NCBI RefSeq assembly: GCF_007483665.1
Contig: NZ_VIQO01000055.1
Location: forward strand, 1 to 40,169
Origin: Catellatospora sichuanensis
GTDB lineage: Bacteria; Actinomycetota; Actinomycetes; Mycobacteriales; Micromonosporaceae
Reading direction: 5' to 3'
Length of the DNA: 40,169 bases
Shown: piece by piece, positions 16,137 through 22,796 of the stretch
Layout of the letters: each line of letters starts with the position of its first letter
Position numbering within the stretch: the stretch's first letter is position 1
The notes under the pieces: model-generated
Told to the model about the DNA's origin: nothing
What the model saw: the letters and a program-made list of their open reading frames with translations, nothing else
Database searches by the model: none
Program-made: the position numbers and the translations under genes

Positions 16137-16481
16137 ATGACGGCTGAGGCGTTGAAGGGTCACCTGGACGGGCTGCTGCTGGCCGTGCTGGAACGCGGCC
16201 CGGCGCACGGTTACGCGCTGATCGAGGCGCTGCGTGCCGGCAGCGGCGGGACGTTCGATCTGCCCACGGGCACCGTGTATCCGGCGCTGAGGAGGCTTGA
16301 GACTTCGGGCCTGGTCGCCAGCACCTGGGAAAAGGGCGACGGCCGTCAGCGGCGTATGTACGAGCTGACGACTGCGGGCCACCGTCACCTGGCGCGGCAG
16401 CGTCAATCGTGGCGCCAGTTCTCCGGCGCGGTCACCGCTGTCATGGACGGCGGTGAACCCGCATGGACACCTTCGACCTGA
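16137..16481 (+). CDS. PadR family transcriptional regulator
   Basis: A 114-residue PadR protein: LKGHLDGLLLAVLERGPAHGYALIEALR, LPTGTVYPALRRLETSGLVAS and wing RQRRMYELTTAGH. The short C-terminal helix is RQSWRQFSGAVTAVMDGG. ATG 16137 is set by the TAGCAT element 8 nt upstream; the frame is open further left but without support. It overlaps the HAAS gene by 19 bp. The palindrome at 16122-16134 covers its own promoter, so autoregulation is likely, and matching sites at 17677-17704 suggest it also controls the convergent gene. Confidence 0.88.
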   Translation: MTAEALKGHLDGLLLAVLERGPAHGYALIEALRAGSGGTFDLPTGTVYPALRRLETSGLVASTWEKGDGRQRRMYELTTAGHRHLARQRQSWRQFSGAVTAVMDGGEPAWTPST

Positions 16482-17158
16482 CCCCGGCCGCCTGGGATCC
16501 GCGAGCACGGGCCGCGGTGGCCGGCTACCTGCAGACGATCGCAGCCGGCCTGCCGCTGACCCGCCGAGCCCGCGCGGAGGTGATGGCCGAGATCGCCGAC
16601 GGACTCGCGTGCGCAGTCGAGGCGCACATCGCCGCCGGCGCGACGACCGCGGCGGCGGCACGGCTGTCGGTCGCGGAGTTCGGTGATCCTCGCGAACTGT
16701 CCGCAGCGCTTGCCGCCGAGATCGCATGGACGCATGCCCGGCGTCTCGGCAGGGCGCTGGTGGCGACGGGCCCGCTGGTGGGGCTGGCATGGGTGGGCGC
16801 GTTCGCGCAGGCCTCCGGCATGACGTGGTGGTCGCAGATCGGTGTGCTGATGGCCTCGGCGCCGGCGTATCCGCTGGTCCTCGCCGTGAGCGTGCCGGCC
16901 GCGTTGGTTGCCGCCGGTGTTGTGCGCCTTGCCGGTCGGCCGGCATTCGGGGCGACTACCGCCGTGAACGCGGCGGTGGTTGCCTCCGCAGCCTGCGTCG
17001 TCGGTGACATCGCTCTGGTGATTGGGCTTGCCACGCAGCCGGGCGACCTGGCTTGGACGGCCGCGCTGGCGTGTGCGGTACCGATCAGCCTGGTACGCAT
17101 GGGCGTCACGGCAGCCGCGGGCCGCCGGGCTCTGTTGCTGCGCGCGGCCGTCCGCTGA
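16463..17158 (+). CDS. HAAS (permease prefix) domain membrane protein
   Basis: A 231-residue protein. Residues 1-85 contain the HAAS-like helical domain (LTRRARAEVMAEIADGLACAVEAHIAAG, then AEFGDPRELSAALAAEIA). About four membrane helices follow from residue 95 onward. The ATG lies inside the 3' end of padR, so the two are translationally coupled. HAAS proteins are thought to relay signals to PadR partners, but no mechanism can be read here. The 3' end overlaps the convergent DUF2306-like gene by 53 bp. Confidence 0.75.
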   Translation: MDTFDLTPAAWDPRARAAVAGYLQTIAAGLPLTRRARAEVMAEIADGLACAVEAHIAAGATTAAAARLSVAEFGDPRELSAALAAEIAWTHARRLGRALVATGPLVGLAWVGAFAQASGMTWWSQIGVLMASAPAYPLVLAVSVPAALVAAGVVRLAGRPAFGATTAVNAAVVASAACVVGDIALVIGLATQPGDLAWTAALACAVPISLVRMGVTAAAGRRALLLRAAVR

Positions 17159-17657
17159 CTCCGGCGCGGAAACGCCGCAGCGCCCACCAGACAAGTGGTG
17201 CTCCCACTGCGGTGGGCAGCAGCCAGTACGCGAGGTGCGGCAGCCTGTCCCATAACGGCAACTGGCTGCCGTTGTCGACGTAGAAGCCGGTCAGCAGCGC
17301 AATGTAGGAGCCGCCCATGGCAATGGCGTGCCGGGTCGGCCAGCCCTCGCGCCCGCGGCGGCGCGCGGTCCGGCCGAATGTGGCCAGCGTGACCGCGACG
17401 ACCGCGATGACCAGCAGATGAGCGTCCTCGCGTGGACGGAACCCGGTCATCACCACAGCGGTCGCCGCAACGACACTGAGCGCCCACAGGTAGGCGGTGC
17501 CGGCACGAGGATGCCGACCGGGGCGCTTTCGGGCGCTCGCCGCGAGCGCTCCCACCACGACCGCAGTGCAGCCGGCCGCCACATGGACCGCCAGGGCCGC
17601 AGAGAAGACCGCGCCTTCGTCGGGAATGAACAGGCCCAGGATCTCGCGTGTGAACAT
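17106..17657 (-). CDS. DUF2306-like membrane protein
   Basis: A 183-residue integral membrane protein with about five hydrophobic segments. Features in keeping with DUF2306 are HVAAGCTAVVVGALA near residue 25, KRPGRHPRAGTAYLWAL near 44-60 and a late histidine pair in TRHAIAMGG and RLPHLAYWLLP. The function is unknown. The start ATG 17657 is 18 bp from the tandem operator at 17675-17706. The gene converges on the PadR/HAAS operon, and the last 17 codons overlap it. Confidence 0.65.
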   Translation of the reverse strand: MFTREILGLFIPDEGAVFSAALAVHVAAGCTAVVVGALAASARKRPGRHPRAGTAYLWALSVVAATAVVMTGFRPREDAHLLVIAVVAVTLATFGRTARRRGREGWPTRHAIAMGGSYIALLTGFYVDNGSQLPLWDRLPHLAYWLLPTAVGAPLVWWALRRFRAGVSGRPRAATEPGGPRLP

Positions 17658-17674
17658 GACACCCGCCGACAGAT

Positions 17675-17706
17675 AGGTAGTAACGCTACATGTAGTGACG
17701 CTACCT
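17675..17706. promoter_or_regulatory. Tandem GTAG-N5-CTAC operator upstream of the DUF2306-like gene
   Basis: GTAGTAACGCTAC (17677-17689) and GTAGTGACGCTAC (17692-17704) repeat at a 15-bp interval, framed by TAGG and CCTA, with CTACATGTAG in the middle. Both fit GTAGYRWYGCTAC, as does the palindrome before the padR gene at 16137. Read on the minus strand, the first site is GTAGCGTTACTAC, 11 of 13 identical to the padR site. Confidence 0.65.
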
Positions 17707-17960
17707 ACCTGCGACTCGGATGGCCATGACAGATGTACCGGGCGAGATGGCAGCCGCACATCGAGGTCGGCGACAGTGCCGGGCCGCCAGGAACGCAGCA
17801 GTGGCAGCGGTTCCGCCAGCAGGTAAGGGCAGGCGGTGCACGCCGTCGCGCCGACCCATACGCGGTGTGAAGCCGTATCAGGCGGCAACTGCCTGGATGC
17901 CGCAGACGGGGTGCGCCACCGCGCGTCCGGCGGCAGCGCACCCCGCCTTGGTGAGGTGTG

Positions 17961-18383
17961 TCAGGCGTGTCGGTGTTCGGCGGGCACCAGGTCGTCGAGC
18001 AAGGCCTGAACCCGGTCGCGGATCTCATCGCGGATCGGGCGGACGGCGTCGATGCCCTGCCCGGCCGGGTCGGCGAGCTTCCAGTCCTCGTGGCGCTGGC
18101 CGGGGAAGTACGGGCATACGTCGCCGCAGCCCATCGTGATGACCACGCTGGACGCCTCGGACGCTTCCGGCGTGAGGATCTTCGGGGTCTGGCCGGTGAT
18201 GTCGATGCCGACCTCGCGCATCGCCTCGACAGCGACGGGGTTGATCTGATCCGCAGGCGCGGAGCCTGCGGAGCGGACCTCGACGGTGTCACCGGCGAGG
18301 TGGCGCAGCCAGCCGGCGGCCATCTGGGACCGGCCGGCATTGTGCACGCACACGAACAGAACGCTGGGCTTGGTGTCGGTCAT
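17961..18383 (-). CDS. arsC: Arsenate reductase, low-molecular-weight phosphatase type
   Basis: A 140-residue cytosolic enzyme that reduces arsenate to arsenite. The phosphatase-like P-loop is CVHNAGRSQ near residues 12-20, and the other redox cysteines are in MGCGDVCPYFPGQ near residues 84-96. In actinobacteria this family may use thioredoxin or mycothiol; the sequence alone does not decide. The ATG overlaps the stop of the decayed paralogue upstream (ATGA), keeping the operon arsR-aqp-arsC' -arsC together. It is the last gene of the leftward arm; the 250 bp beyond its stop hold no supported gene. Confidence 0.92.
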   Translation of the reverse strand: MTDTKPSVLFVCVHNAGRSQMAAGWLRHLAGDTVEVRSAGSAPADQINPVAVEAMREVGIDITGQTPKILTPEASEASSVVITMGCGDVCPYFPGQRHEDWKLADPAGQGIDAVRPIRDEIRDRVQALLDDLVPAEHRHA

Positions 18384-18668
18384 CGCTGCTCTCCTGCAGT
18401 CAGTTCGTCGATCAGTTGTCTCACTCGGACGTCGATGTCGTCGCGGATGGCTCGCACCACCGCCAGGTCGGCACCGGCCGGGTCGGGAAGGTCCCAGTCG
18501 AGGTAGCGCTTGCCGGGCAGGACCGGGCAGGCGTCGCGCAGCCCATCGTCACGATCGAAGACGCAGCGCTCGACGGTCTGTGGGCTGAACACGCCGTGGA
18601 AGCGCTCGACCAGGCGTGCGGACTCCCGCGTGCCAGGGCCGCGTCCACACGGATGCGCTGGTGCTCAC
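18380..18668 (-). pseudogene. Decayed arsenate reductase (N-terminal domain fused to the C-terminal half)
   Basis: A GTG overlaps the aquaporin stop. After an apparent frameshift the text reads SARLVERFHGVFSPQTVERCVFD, like the helical N-terminal domain found in some actinobacterial arsenate reductases. It then jumps straight to DACPVLPGKRYLDWDLPDPAG and a full C-terminus ending at 18380. The P-loop region between them is deleted. In the neighbouring frame SIVTMGC is still readable at the junction. The catalytic cysteine is lost, so the product cannot be an arsenate reductase. The ATGA overlap with the intact arsC is preserved. Confidence 0.7.
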
Positions 18669-19417
18669 GGGGCCGCTCCGACGACCTCGGGTTCGATCGC
18701 CTGCTGCGGTGAGGGCTGACTCGCCGTGTCCGCGGACCCGGCCGTCTTCGGGTAGAGCGCGGTGACCAGGGCGATGCCGATCAGAGCGCCGAGGATCTGG
18801 GCGCCGATGAACGCCGGGACGGAGGTGGGGGTGATTCCGGCGAAGGTGTCGGTGAACGCGCGGCCGATGGTCACGGCGGGGTTGGCGAAGCTGGTGGAGC
18901 TGGTGAACCAGTACGCCGCCCCGATGTACGCCCCGACGGCGGGCGCTGCCAGCGCCGCGCGGCCGGTGCGGACGAGCGCGAAGATGAGCAGCAGCAGGCC
19001 GGCGGTCGCGACGATCTCGCCCAGCCACAACTGCGGCTGGTCGCGGGCGGTCGCCGACATGCCCTGTGCGACCCCGAACATCGCGTTCGCGAGCACTGAT
19101 CCGGCGATCGCGCCGAGCGTCTGGGCGGCGATGTAGGGGGCGATGTCCCGGGCGGACAGGCCCGCGGGGTTGTGGCGGTCAGACCACCATGCGGCGACGG
19201 TCACGACGGGGTTGAAGTGTGCGCCGGACACCGGGCCGAGGATCAGGATCAGCACGGCGAGGGCGAACACGGTCGCGGTGGAGTTCTCCAACAGCTGCAG
19301 GCCGACGTCGTTCGGGGACAGCCGGGTGGCCATGATTCCGGAGCCGACGACCGTGGTGACCAGCAGCATGGTGCCGAGCAGTTCGGCGAGCAGGCGGCGG
19401 GGCAGGGTGGCGCGCAT
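18665..19417 (-). CDS. Aquaporin/glycerol facilitator family channel (AqpS-like)
   Basis: A 250-residue MIP-family channel with six membrane helices. The two pore motifs are HFNPVVTVAAWW (NPV in place of NPA) near residue 70 and SFANPAVTIGRAF near residue 180. The residue before the second motif region and the arsenic setting fit a channel for uncharged arsenite. In Sinorhizobium meliloti aqpS lies between arsR and arsC and gives downhill arsenite efflux; the same order is seen here. ATG 19417 is used (GGGAG 5 nt upstream, TGATG junction with arsR); GTG 19423 is an alternative. Confidence 0.85.
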   Translation of the reverse strand: MRATLPRRLLAELLGTMLLVTTVVGSGIMATRLSPNDVGLQLLENSTATVFALAVLILILGPVSGAHFNPVVTVAAWWSDRHNPAGLSARDIAPYIAAQTLGAIAGSVLANAMFGVAQGMSATARDQPQLWLGEIVATAGLLLLIFALVRTGRAALAAPAVGAYIGAAYWFTSSTSFANPAVTIGRAFTDTFAGITPTSVPAFIGAQILGALIGIALVTALYPKTAGSADTASQPSPQQAIEPEVVGAAP

Positions 19418-19734
19418 CAGCACTCCCGGCGGTTGTCGGAGGTCGCGCGTGCCCGCGCGGCCAGGTCGGTGAGGTGTGCTGCCGCGGCGTCGAGGGCGTC
19501 GGCGTTGAGGTGGTAGTAGGTGTAGCGGCCGTACGGTTCGGCCTTGACCACTCCGGCATGGCGTAGTGCGCGCAGGTGGTTGGACACGTTGGGCTGCGAC
19601 AGGCCGAGGTCCTCGACGAGGTGGCAGGTGCAGGCGGGGCCTGCGGCGAGGGCATCGACGATGGCGGCGCGGGCGGGGTCGGCCAGCAGCCGCACCACCT
19701 CCGACGGGGCATCACCAGAAACTGATATCACCAC
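19417..19734 (-). CDS. arsR: ArsR/SmtB family regulator 1
   Basis: A 105-residue metalloid-responsive repressor. The winged helix runs VVRLLADPARAAIVDALA, then VEDLGLSQPNVSNHLRALRHAGVV, with wing YGRYTYYHL. Cys35 and Cys37 (ACTCHL) sit at the start of the DNA-binding region, the usual As(III) site of ArsR, and a third cysteine is the very last residue. It heads the leftward aqp-arsC operon and probably represses it. GTG 19734 is used as start; the promoter lies in the short gap before arsR2, but I see no clear dyad. Confidence 0.88.
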   Translation of the reverse strand: MVISVSGDAPSEVVRLLADPARAAIVDALAAGPACTCHLVEDLGLSQPNVSNHLRALRHAGVVKAEPYGRYTYYHLNADALDAAAAHLTDLAARARATSDNRREC

Positions 19735-19824
19735 GCGGTAATCAAACAGCCGGGCCGGTCAGCCCCGCAACTTCGCGATCATGAACATTGGGTGACGTGG
19801 CCGCACCCGGCCCGTGGCAACGCT

Positions 19825-20178
19825 TCAGGCCGCTGGCGCGATGTCCAGGACGGCGGACAGGGAGGCCATGCGTGGGCGGTTGGCCCGGTACCAGACCCAG
19901 GTACCGCGCCGGTCGGACTCGACGAGGCCCGCTTCGCGCAGCACCTTCAGGTGGTGCGAGATCGTGGGACCCGTCAGGTCGAACGCGGGGGTCAAGTCGC
20001 AGACACAGGCCTCTCCCCCGTCGGCGGAGGCGATCATCGACAGCAATTGCAGGCGGACCGGGTCGCCGAGGGCTTTGAACGCGGCTGCGAGATCGACGGC
20101 GGCCTCGGCCGGCACGGCGGCCGTGGCGAGGGGTGCGCAGCACACCTCAGGTTCGAGCACGGTCAACTGCTTCGACAT
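19825..20178 (-). CDS. arsR: ArsR family regulator 2 (CgArsR-like cysteine layout)
   Basis: A 117-residue repressor. An N-terminal cysteine pair (VCCAP, C13-C14) and ACVCDL (C58, C60) resemble the As(III) site of Corynebacterium glutamicum ArsR1, which uses Cys15, Cys16 and Cys55. The recognition helix is TGPTISHHLKVLREAGL and the wing RRGTWVWYRAN. ATG 20178 is chosen over the upstream in-frame ATG because the extra residues look non-coding. Just upstream is a 26-bp sequence that recurs before the small-protein/arsO operon (21114-21139), so this regulator may control both. Confidence 0.87.
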   Translation of the reverse strand: MSKQLTVLEPEVCCAPLATAAVPAEAAVDLAAAFKALGDPVRLQLLSMIASADGGEACVCDLTPAFDLTGPTISHHLKVLREAGLVESDRRGTWVWYRANRPRMASLSAVLDIAPAA

Positions 20179-20186
20179 GCCCCTAG

Positions 20187-20212
20187 GTTGACAGGTTTCG
20201 AAGCAGACGGCA
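20187..20212. promoter_or_regulatory. ArsR2-type operator candidate, site A
   Basis: GTTGACAGGTTTCGAAG followed by CAGACGGCA, 9 bp from the arsR2 start. It matches 22 of 26 positions with site B at 21114-21139. It includes the dyad-like TTTCGAA. Confidence 0.55.
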
Positions 20213-20244
20213 ACGCCGGTTGTCACAGCTCACTGTCGCCGGTT

Positions 20245-20273
20245 ATCATCGCCCATCGGCGATAAACGATGAT
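20245..20273. promoter_or_regulatory. Inverted repeat upstream of arsR3
   Basis: ATCATCG (20245-20251) and CGATGAT (20267-20273) are perfect 7-bp arms about a 15-nt centre that itself holds CGCC...GGCG. It lies just before the GGAGG ribosome-binding site of arsR3 and is a plausible autoregulatory operator. Confidence 0.45.
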
Positions 20274-20286
20274 GTTGGAGGATGGA

Positions 20287-20616
20287 GTGGAAGAGCTGCT
20301 CGACCGTGCGGTCGCCCAGCGGTACGCGTCGTGGTTTCGGGCCCTGGCCGACCCGACCCGGGTGCAGATCGCGGAACTGCTGGCCCGCAGGCGCGAGCCG
20401 ATGAGCGTCGGGCAGATCACCGCAGCGGTCGGTATGGCACAGTCGACGATCTCCCAGCATTTGAAGATCCTCGCGGAGGTGCGTTTCGTGCTGGTCGAGG
20501 CGTCGGGCAACGCCAACCTGTACCGGATCAACGAGAACTGCCTGAACTGCTTCCCCACCGCCGCCGACGTCGTCATGGGCCGCCCGGTCGCCGCGCCGGG
20601 AGACACGCCTTGCTGA
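20287..20616 (+). CDS. arsR: ArsR family regulator 3 (C-terminal cysteine layout)
   Basis: A 109-residue winged-helix repressor: YASWFRALADPTRVQIAELLA, then VGMAQSTISQHLKILAEVRFV and wing GNANLYRIN. The DNA-binding helix lacks the CxC site. Instead NCLNC gives Cys85 and Cys88 near the C-terminus, with Cys109 as last residue, a layout known from other ArsR proteins that bind As(III) at the C-terminal dimer interface. GTG 20287 is preferred since GGAGG ends 5 nt before it; ATG 20269 is an alternative. The stop overlaps the start of the acetyltransferase gene. Confidence 0.87.
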   Translation: MEELLDRAVAQRYASWFRALADPTRVQIAELLARRREPMSVGQITAAVGMAQSTISQHLKILAEVRFVLVEASGNANLYRINENCLNCFPTAADVVMGRPVAAPGDTPC

Positions 20617-21113
20617 GCATCCGACCGATGGCTGAGGCCGACGCCGAGGCAGTGCTGGCGATCTACCAGCAGGGCATCGACACCGGCGACGCCACCTTCG
20701 ACACCACCGCCCCCACCTGGGCGGCGTTCGACGCCGGCCGGCTACCCGAACACCGCCTCGTCGCCTGCGACCAGGCCGGGCAGGCGCTCGGCTGGGTCGC
20801 CGTGAGCCGGGTGTCGGCCCGCCCCGCGTACGCGGGCGTGGTCGAGCACAGCGTCTACGTCCGCCCCGAGGCCCAAGGACGAGGCGTCGGACTCCTCCTC
20901 ATGCACGCGCTGATCGCCTCGACCGAGGCCGCGGGGATCTGGACGATCCAGTCCGGGATCTTCCCCGAGAACACCGCCAGCCTGGCCCTACACCGCGCGG
21001 TCGGATTCCGCGAGGTGGGCGTTCGCGAGCGGCCGGGATGTCTACACGGGCGGTGGCGGGATGTGGTCGCCATCGAGCGGCGCAGCACGGTAGCGGGCAC
21101 CACACCAGGCTGA
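20610..21113 (+). CDS. arsN1: ArsN1-like GNAT acetyltransferase (arsinothricin/phosphinothricin type)
   Basis: A 167-residue N-acetyltransferase. It has AVLAIYQQGIDTGDATFDT near the N-terminus, acetyl-CoA loop RPEAQGRGVGLLLMHALI and SGIFPENTASLALHRAVGFREVG, all typical of the PAT/ArsN1 group. ArsN1 acetylates the organoarsenical antibiotic arsinothricin and is found in ars operons; related enzymes act on phosphinothricin. The start is TTG 20610, 6 nt after GGGAGA and overlapping the arsR3 stop, so the two are coupled. The substrate is inferred from context and family. Confidence 0.78.
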   Translation: MLSIRPMAEADAEAVLAIYQQGIDTGDATFDTTAPTWAAFDAGRLPEHRLVACDQAGQALGWVAVSRVSARPAYAGVVEHSVYVRPEAQGRGVGLLLMHALIASTEAAGIWTIQSGIFPENTASLALHRAVGFREVGVRERPGCLHGRWRDVVAIERRSTVAGTTPG

Positions 21114-21139
21114 GTTGACAGATTTCTAAGTAGGCGGCA
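21114..21139. promoter_or_regulatory. ArsR2-type operator/promoter candidate, site B
   Basis: GTTGACAGATTTCTAAG followed by TAGGCGGCA, 22 of 26 identical with site A. TTGACA (21115-21120) could serve as -35 for the downstream genes. TTTCTAAG here and CTTAGAGAAA about 30 bp further right form an imperfect inverted repeat. Confidence 0.55.
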
Positions 21140-21186
21140 CTCTAATCACATCGCTTAGAGAAACTTCTAAACAAGGAGTCGTCGTC

Positions 21187-21354
21187 ATGATCGCCCTGAT
21201 CCGCCGGTTCGCCGCCGCCCGCACCGCCCACGTCGTGCAGACAACCTCGTTCTGCGAGGGCTGCACCGAGCCGGTATGCACCGCCGCCTGCCGCGCCGAG
21301 GCCGCCCGCACCCGCGGCCACGAGCGCGTCGCCACCACCGGCATCCGCTTCTGA
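21187..21354 (+). CDS. Small cysteine-rich protein in the ars cluster
   Basis: A 55-codon gene beginning MIALIRRFAAARTAHVV and carrying SFCEGCTEPVCTAACRAEAA, i.e. C-x2-C-x4-C-x3-C in residues 23-35. GGAG lies 9 nt before the ATG. It stands 47 bp upstream of the ArsO-like gene and downstream of operator site B, so it is probably the first gene of that transcript. I do not recognise a characterised family. A thiol-based arsenite or metal binder is a reasonable guess from composition and place, nothing more. Confidence 0.65.
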   Translation: MIALIRRFAAARTAHVVQTTSFCEGCTEPVCTAACRAEAARTRGHERVATTGIRF

Positions 21355-21401
21355 CCCCGACCGCCACCACCGACCTGAGCCCGAGCTAGAGGAGAACGAC
21401 G

Positions 21402-22796
21402 ATGAGCACACAGGACAACCTCCCGATCGTGGTGGTCGGCGCCGGCCCGGTCGGCCTCGCCGCCGCCGCCCACCTGGCCGAGCGCGGCCTGGACTTCCTG
21501 GTCCTGGAGGCCGGCGACGGACCCGCCGCGGCGATGGCGAGCTGGGGGCACGTACGGGTGTTCAGCCCCTGGCGGTTCAACCTCGACCACGCGGCCCGCC
21601 GCCTGCTGGAGGCCGACGGCTGGATCGCGCCCAACCTGGAGGACCTGCCGCTCGGCTCTCAGATCGTCACCGACTACCTCGAGCCGCTGACGAAGCTGCC
21701 CGCCCTGGCCGGCCGGATCCGCTACGGCGCGAAGGTGGTGGCGATCAGCCGCGACGGCCTCGACCGCGTCCGCACGACCGGGCGTGACACTGCGCCGTTC
21801 CTGATCCGCCTCGCCGACGGGACCGAGCTCACCGCTACTGCTGTCGTCGACGCGTCCGGCACCTGGCCGACGCCCAACGTGCTGGGCGGCTCGGGCCTGC
21901 CCGCCCACGGTGAGCCCGAGGCCGCAGCGTTCATCGAGACCGCCCTGCCCGACGTGCTCGGATCCGACCGCGAGCGCTTCGCCGGACGACACACCCTCGT
22001 CGTCGGCGCCGGCCACTCCGCCGCCAACACCCTGCTCGCCCTCGCCCAGCTCGCCACCGAAGCGCCCGGCACCACGGTCAGCTGGGCGATCCGCACCGGC
22101 GCGGCCACCCGCACCTACGGCGGCGGCGACGCCGACGCCCTACCCGCCCGCGGCGCACTCGGCAGCCGGGTCCGCGCCCTGGTCGACTCCGGCGCGATCT
22201 CCCTGCACTCCGGGTTCTCCGTGCGTGCCGTCACCGTCGACGGCGGACAGGTGACCGTGACCGCCCGCAGCGGCGCGGCGGTGACCGCGGACCGGATCGT
22301 GTCGGCCACCGGCTTCCGGCCCGACCACACCATCGCGTCCGAGCTTCGCCTGGACCTCGACCCGATCATGGGCTCGACCCGTGCCCTGGCGCCGCTGATC
22401 GACCCGAACCAGCACTCGTGCGGCACCGTGCCGCCGCACGGCGTCGACGAGCTCACCCAGCCCGAGGCCGGCTACTACGCCGTCGGCGCGAAGTCCTACG
22501 GCCGCGCCCCGACGTTCCTCATGGCCACCGGCTACGAGCAGGTCCGCTCCGTGGTCGCCGCACTCGCCGGGGACTGGGACGCCGCCCGTGACGTGCAGCT
22601 GGAACTGCCCGAGACCGGCGTGTGCTCCAGCAGCGCCGCCCTCGACACCGACGAGGCGTCCTGCTGCGGCACGCCCGAACCGGCCGCCGCCGACGCGCCG
22701 CGCGGGCTTGCCACCGGAATCGCCGGTGGGCTACTGACCCTGCCGGTGGTCCAGGCCGTCACGGTCGAGACCAAGACCGGTGGATGCTGCGGCTGA
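21402..22796 (+). CDS. arsO: ArsO-like flavin-dependent monooxygenase with cysteine-rich tail
   Basis: A 464-residue flavoprotein. FAD site: IVVVGAGPVGLAAAAHLAERG (residues about 9-29). NADPH site: LVVGAGHSAANTLLAL (about 204-219). A late motif SATGFRPD is seen near residue 305. The last 60 residues are an extension with VCSS, SCCGT and the terminal GGCCG, vicinal cysteines that could hold As(III). Putative flavin monooxygenases called ArsO occur in Streptomyces ars clusters; their reaction is not well defined. The stop overlaps the MFS start (TGATG), so both are coupled. Confidence 0.78.
   Translation: MSTQDNLPIVVVGAGPVGLAAAAHLAERGLDFLVLEAGDGPAAAMASWGHVRVFSPWRFNLDHAARRLLEADGWIAPNLEDLPLGSQIVTDYLEPLTKLPALAGRIRYGAKVVAISRDGLDRVRTTGRDTAPFLIRLADGTELTATAVVDASGTWPTPNVLGGSGLPAHGEPEAAAFIETALPDVLGSDRERFAGRHTLVVGAGHSAANTLLALAQLATEAPGTTVSWAIRTGAATRTYGGGDADALPARGALGSRVRALVDSGAISLHSGFSVRAVTVDGGQVTVTARSGAAVTADRIVSATGFRPDHTIASELRLDLDPIMGSTRALAPLIDPNQHSCGTVPPHGVDELTQPEAGYYAVGAKSYGRAPTFLMATGYEQVRSVVAALAGDWDAARDVQLELPETGVCSSSAALDTDEASCCGTPEPAAADAPRGLATGIAGGLLTLPVVQAVTVETKTGGCCG

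Noticed and set aside
17707..17960. Minus-strand frame with ATACTACPYLLAEPLPLLRSW between the operator and arsC
   Set aside because: No start or ribosome-binding site and no recognised family; it is a continuation of the open frame upstream of the DUF2306-like start.
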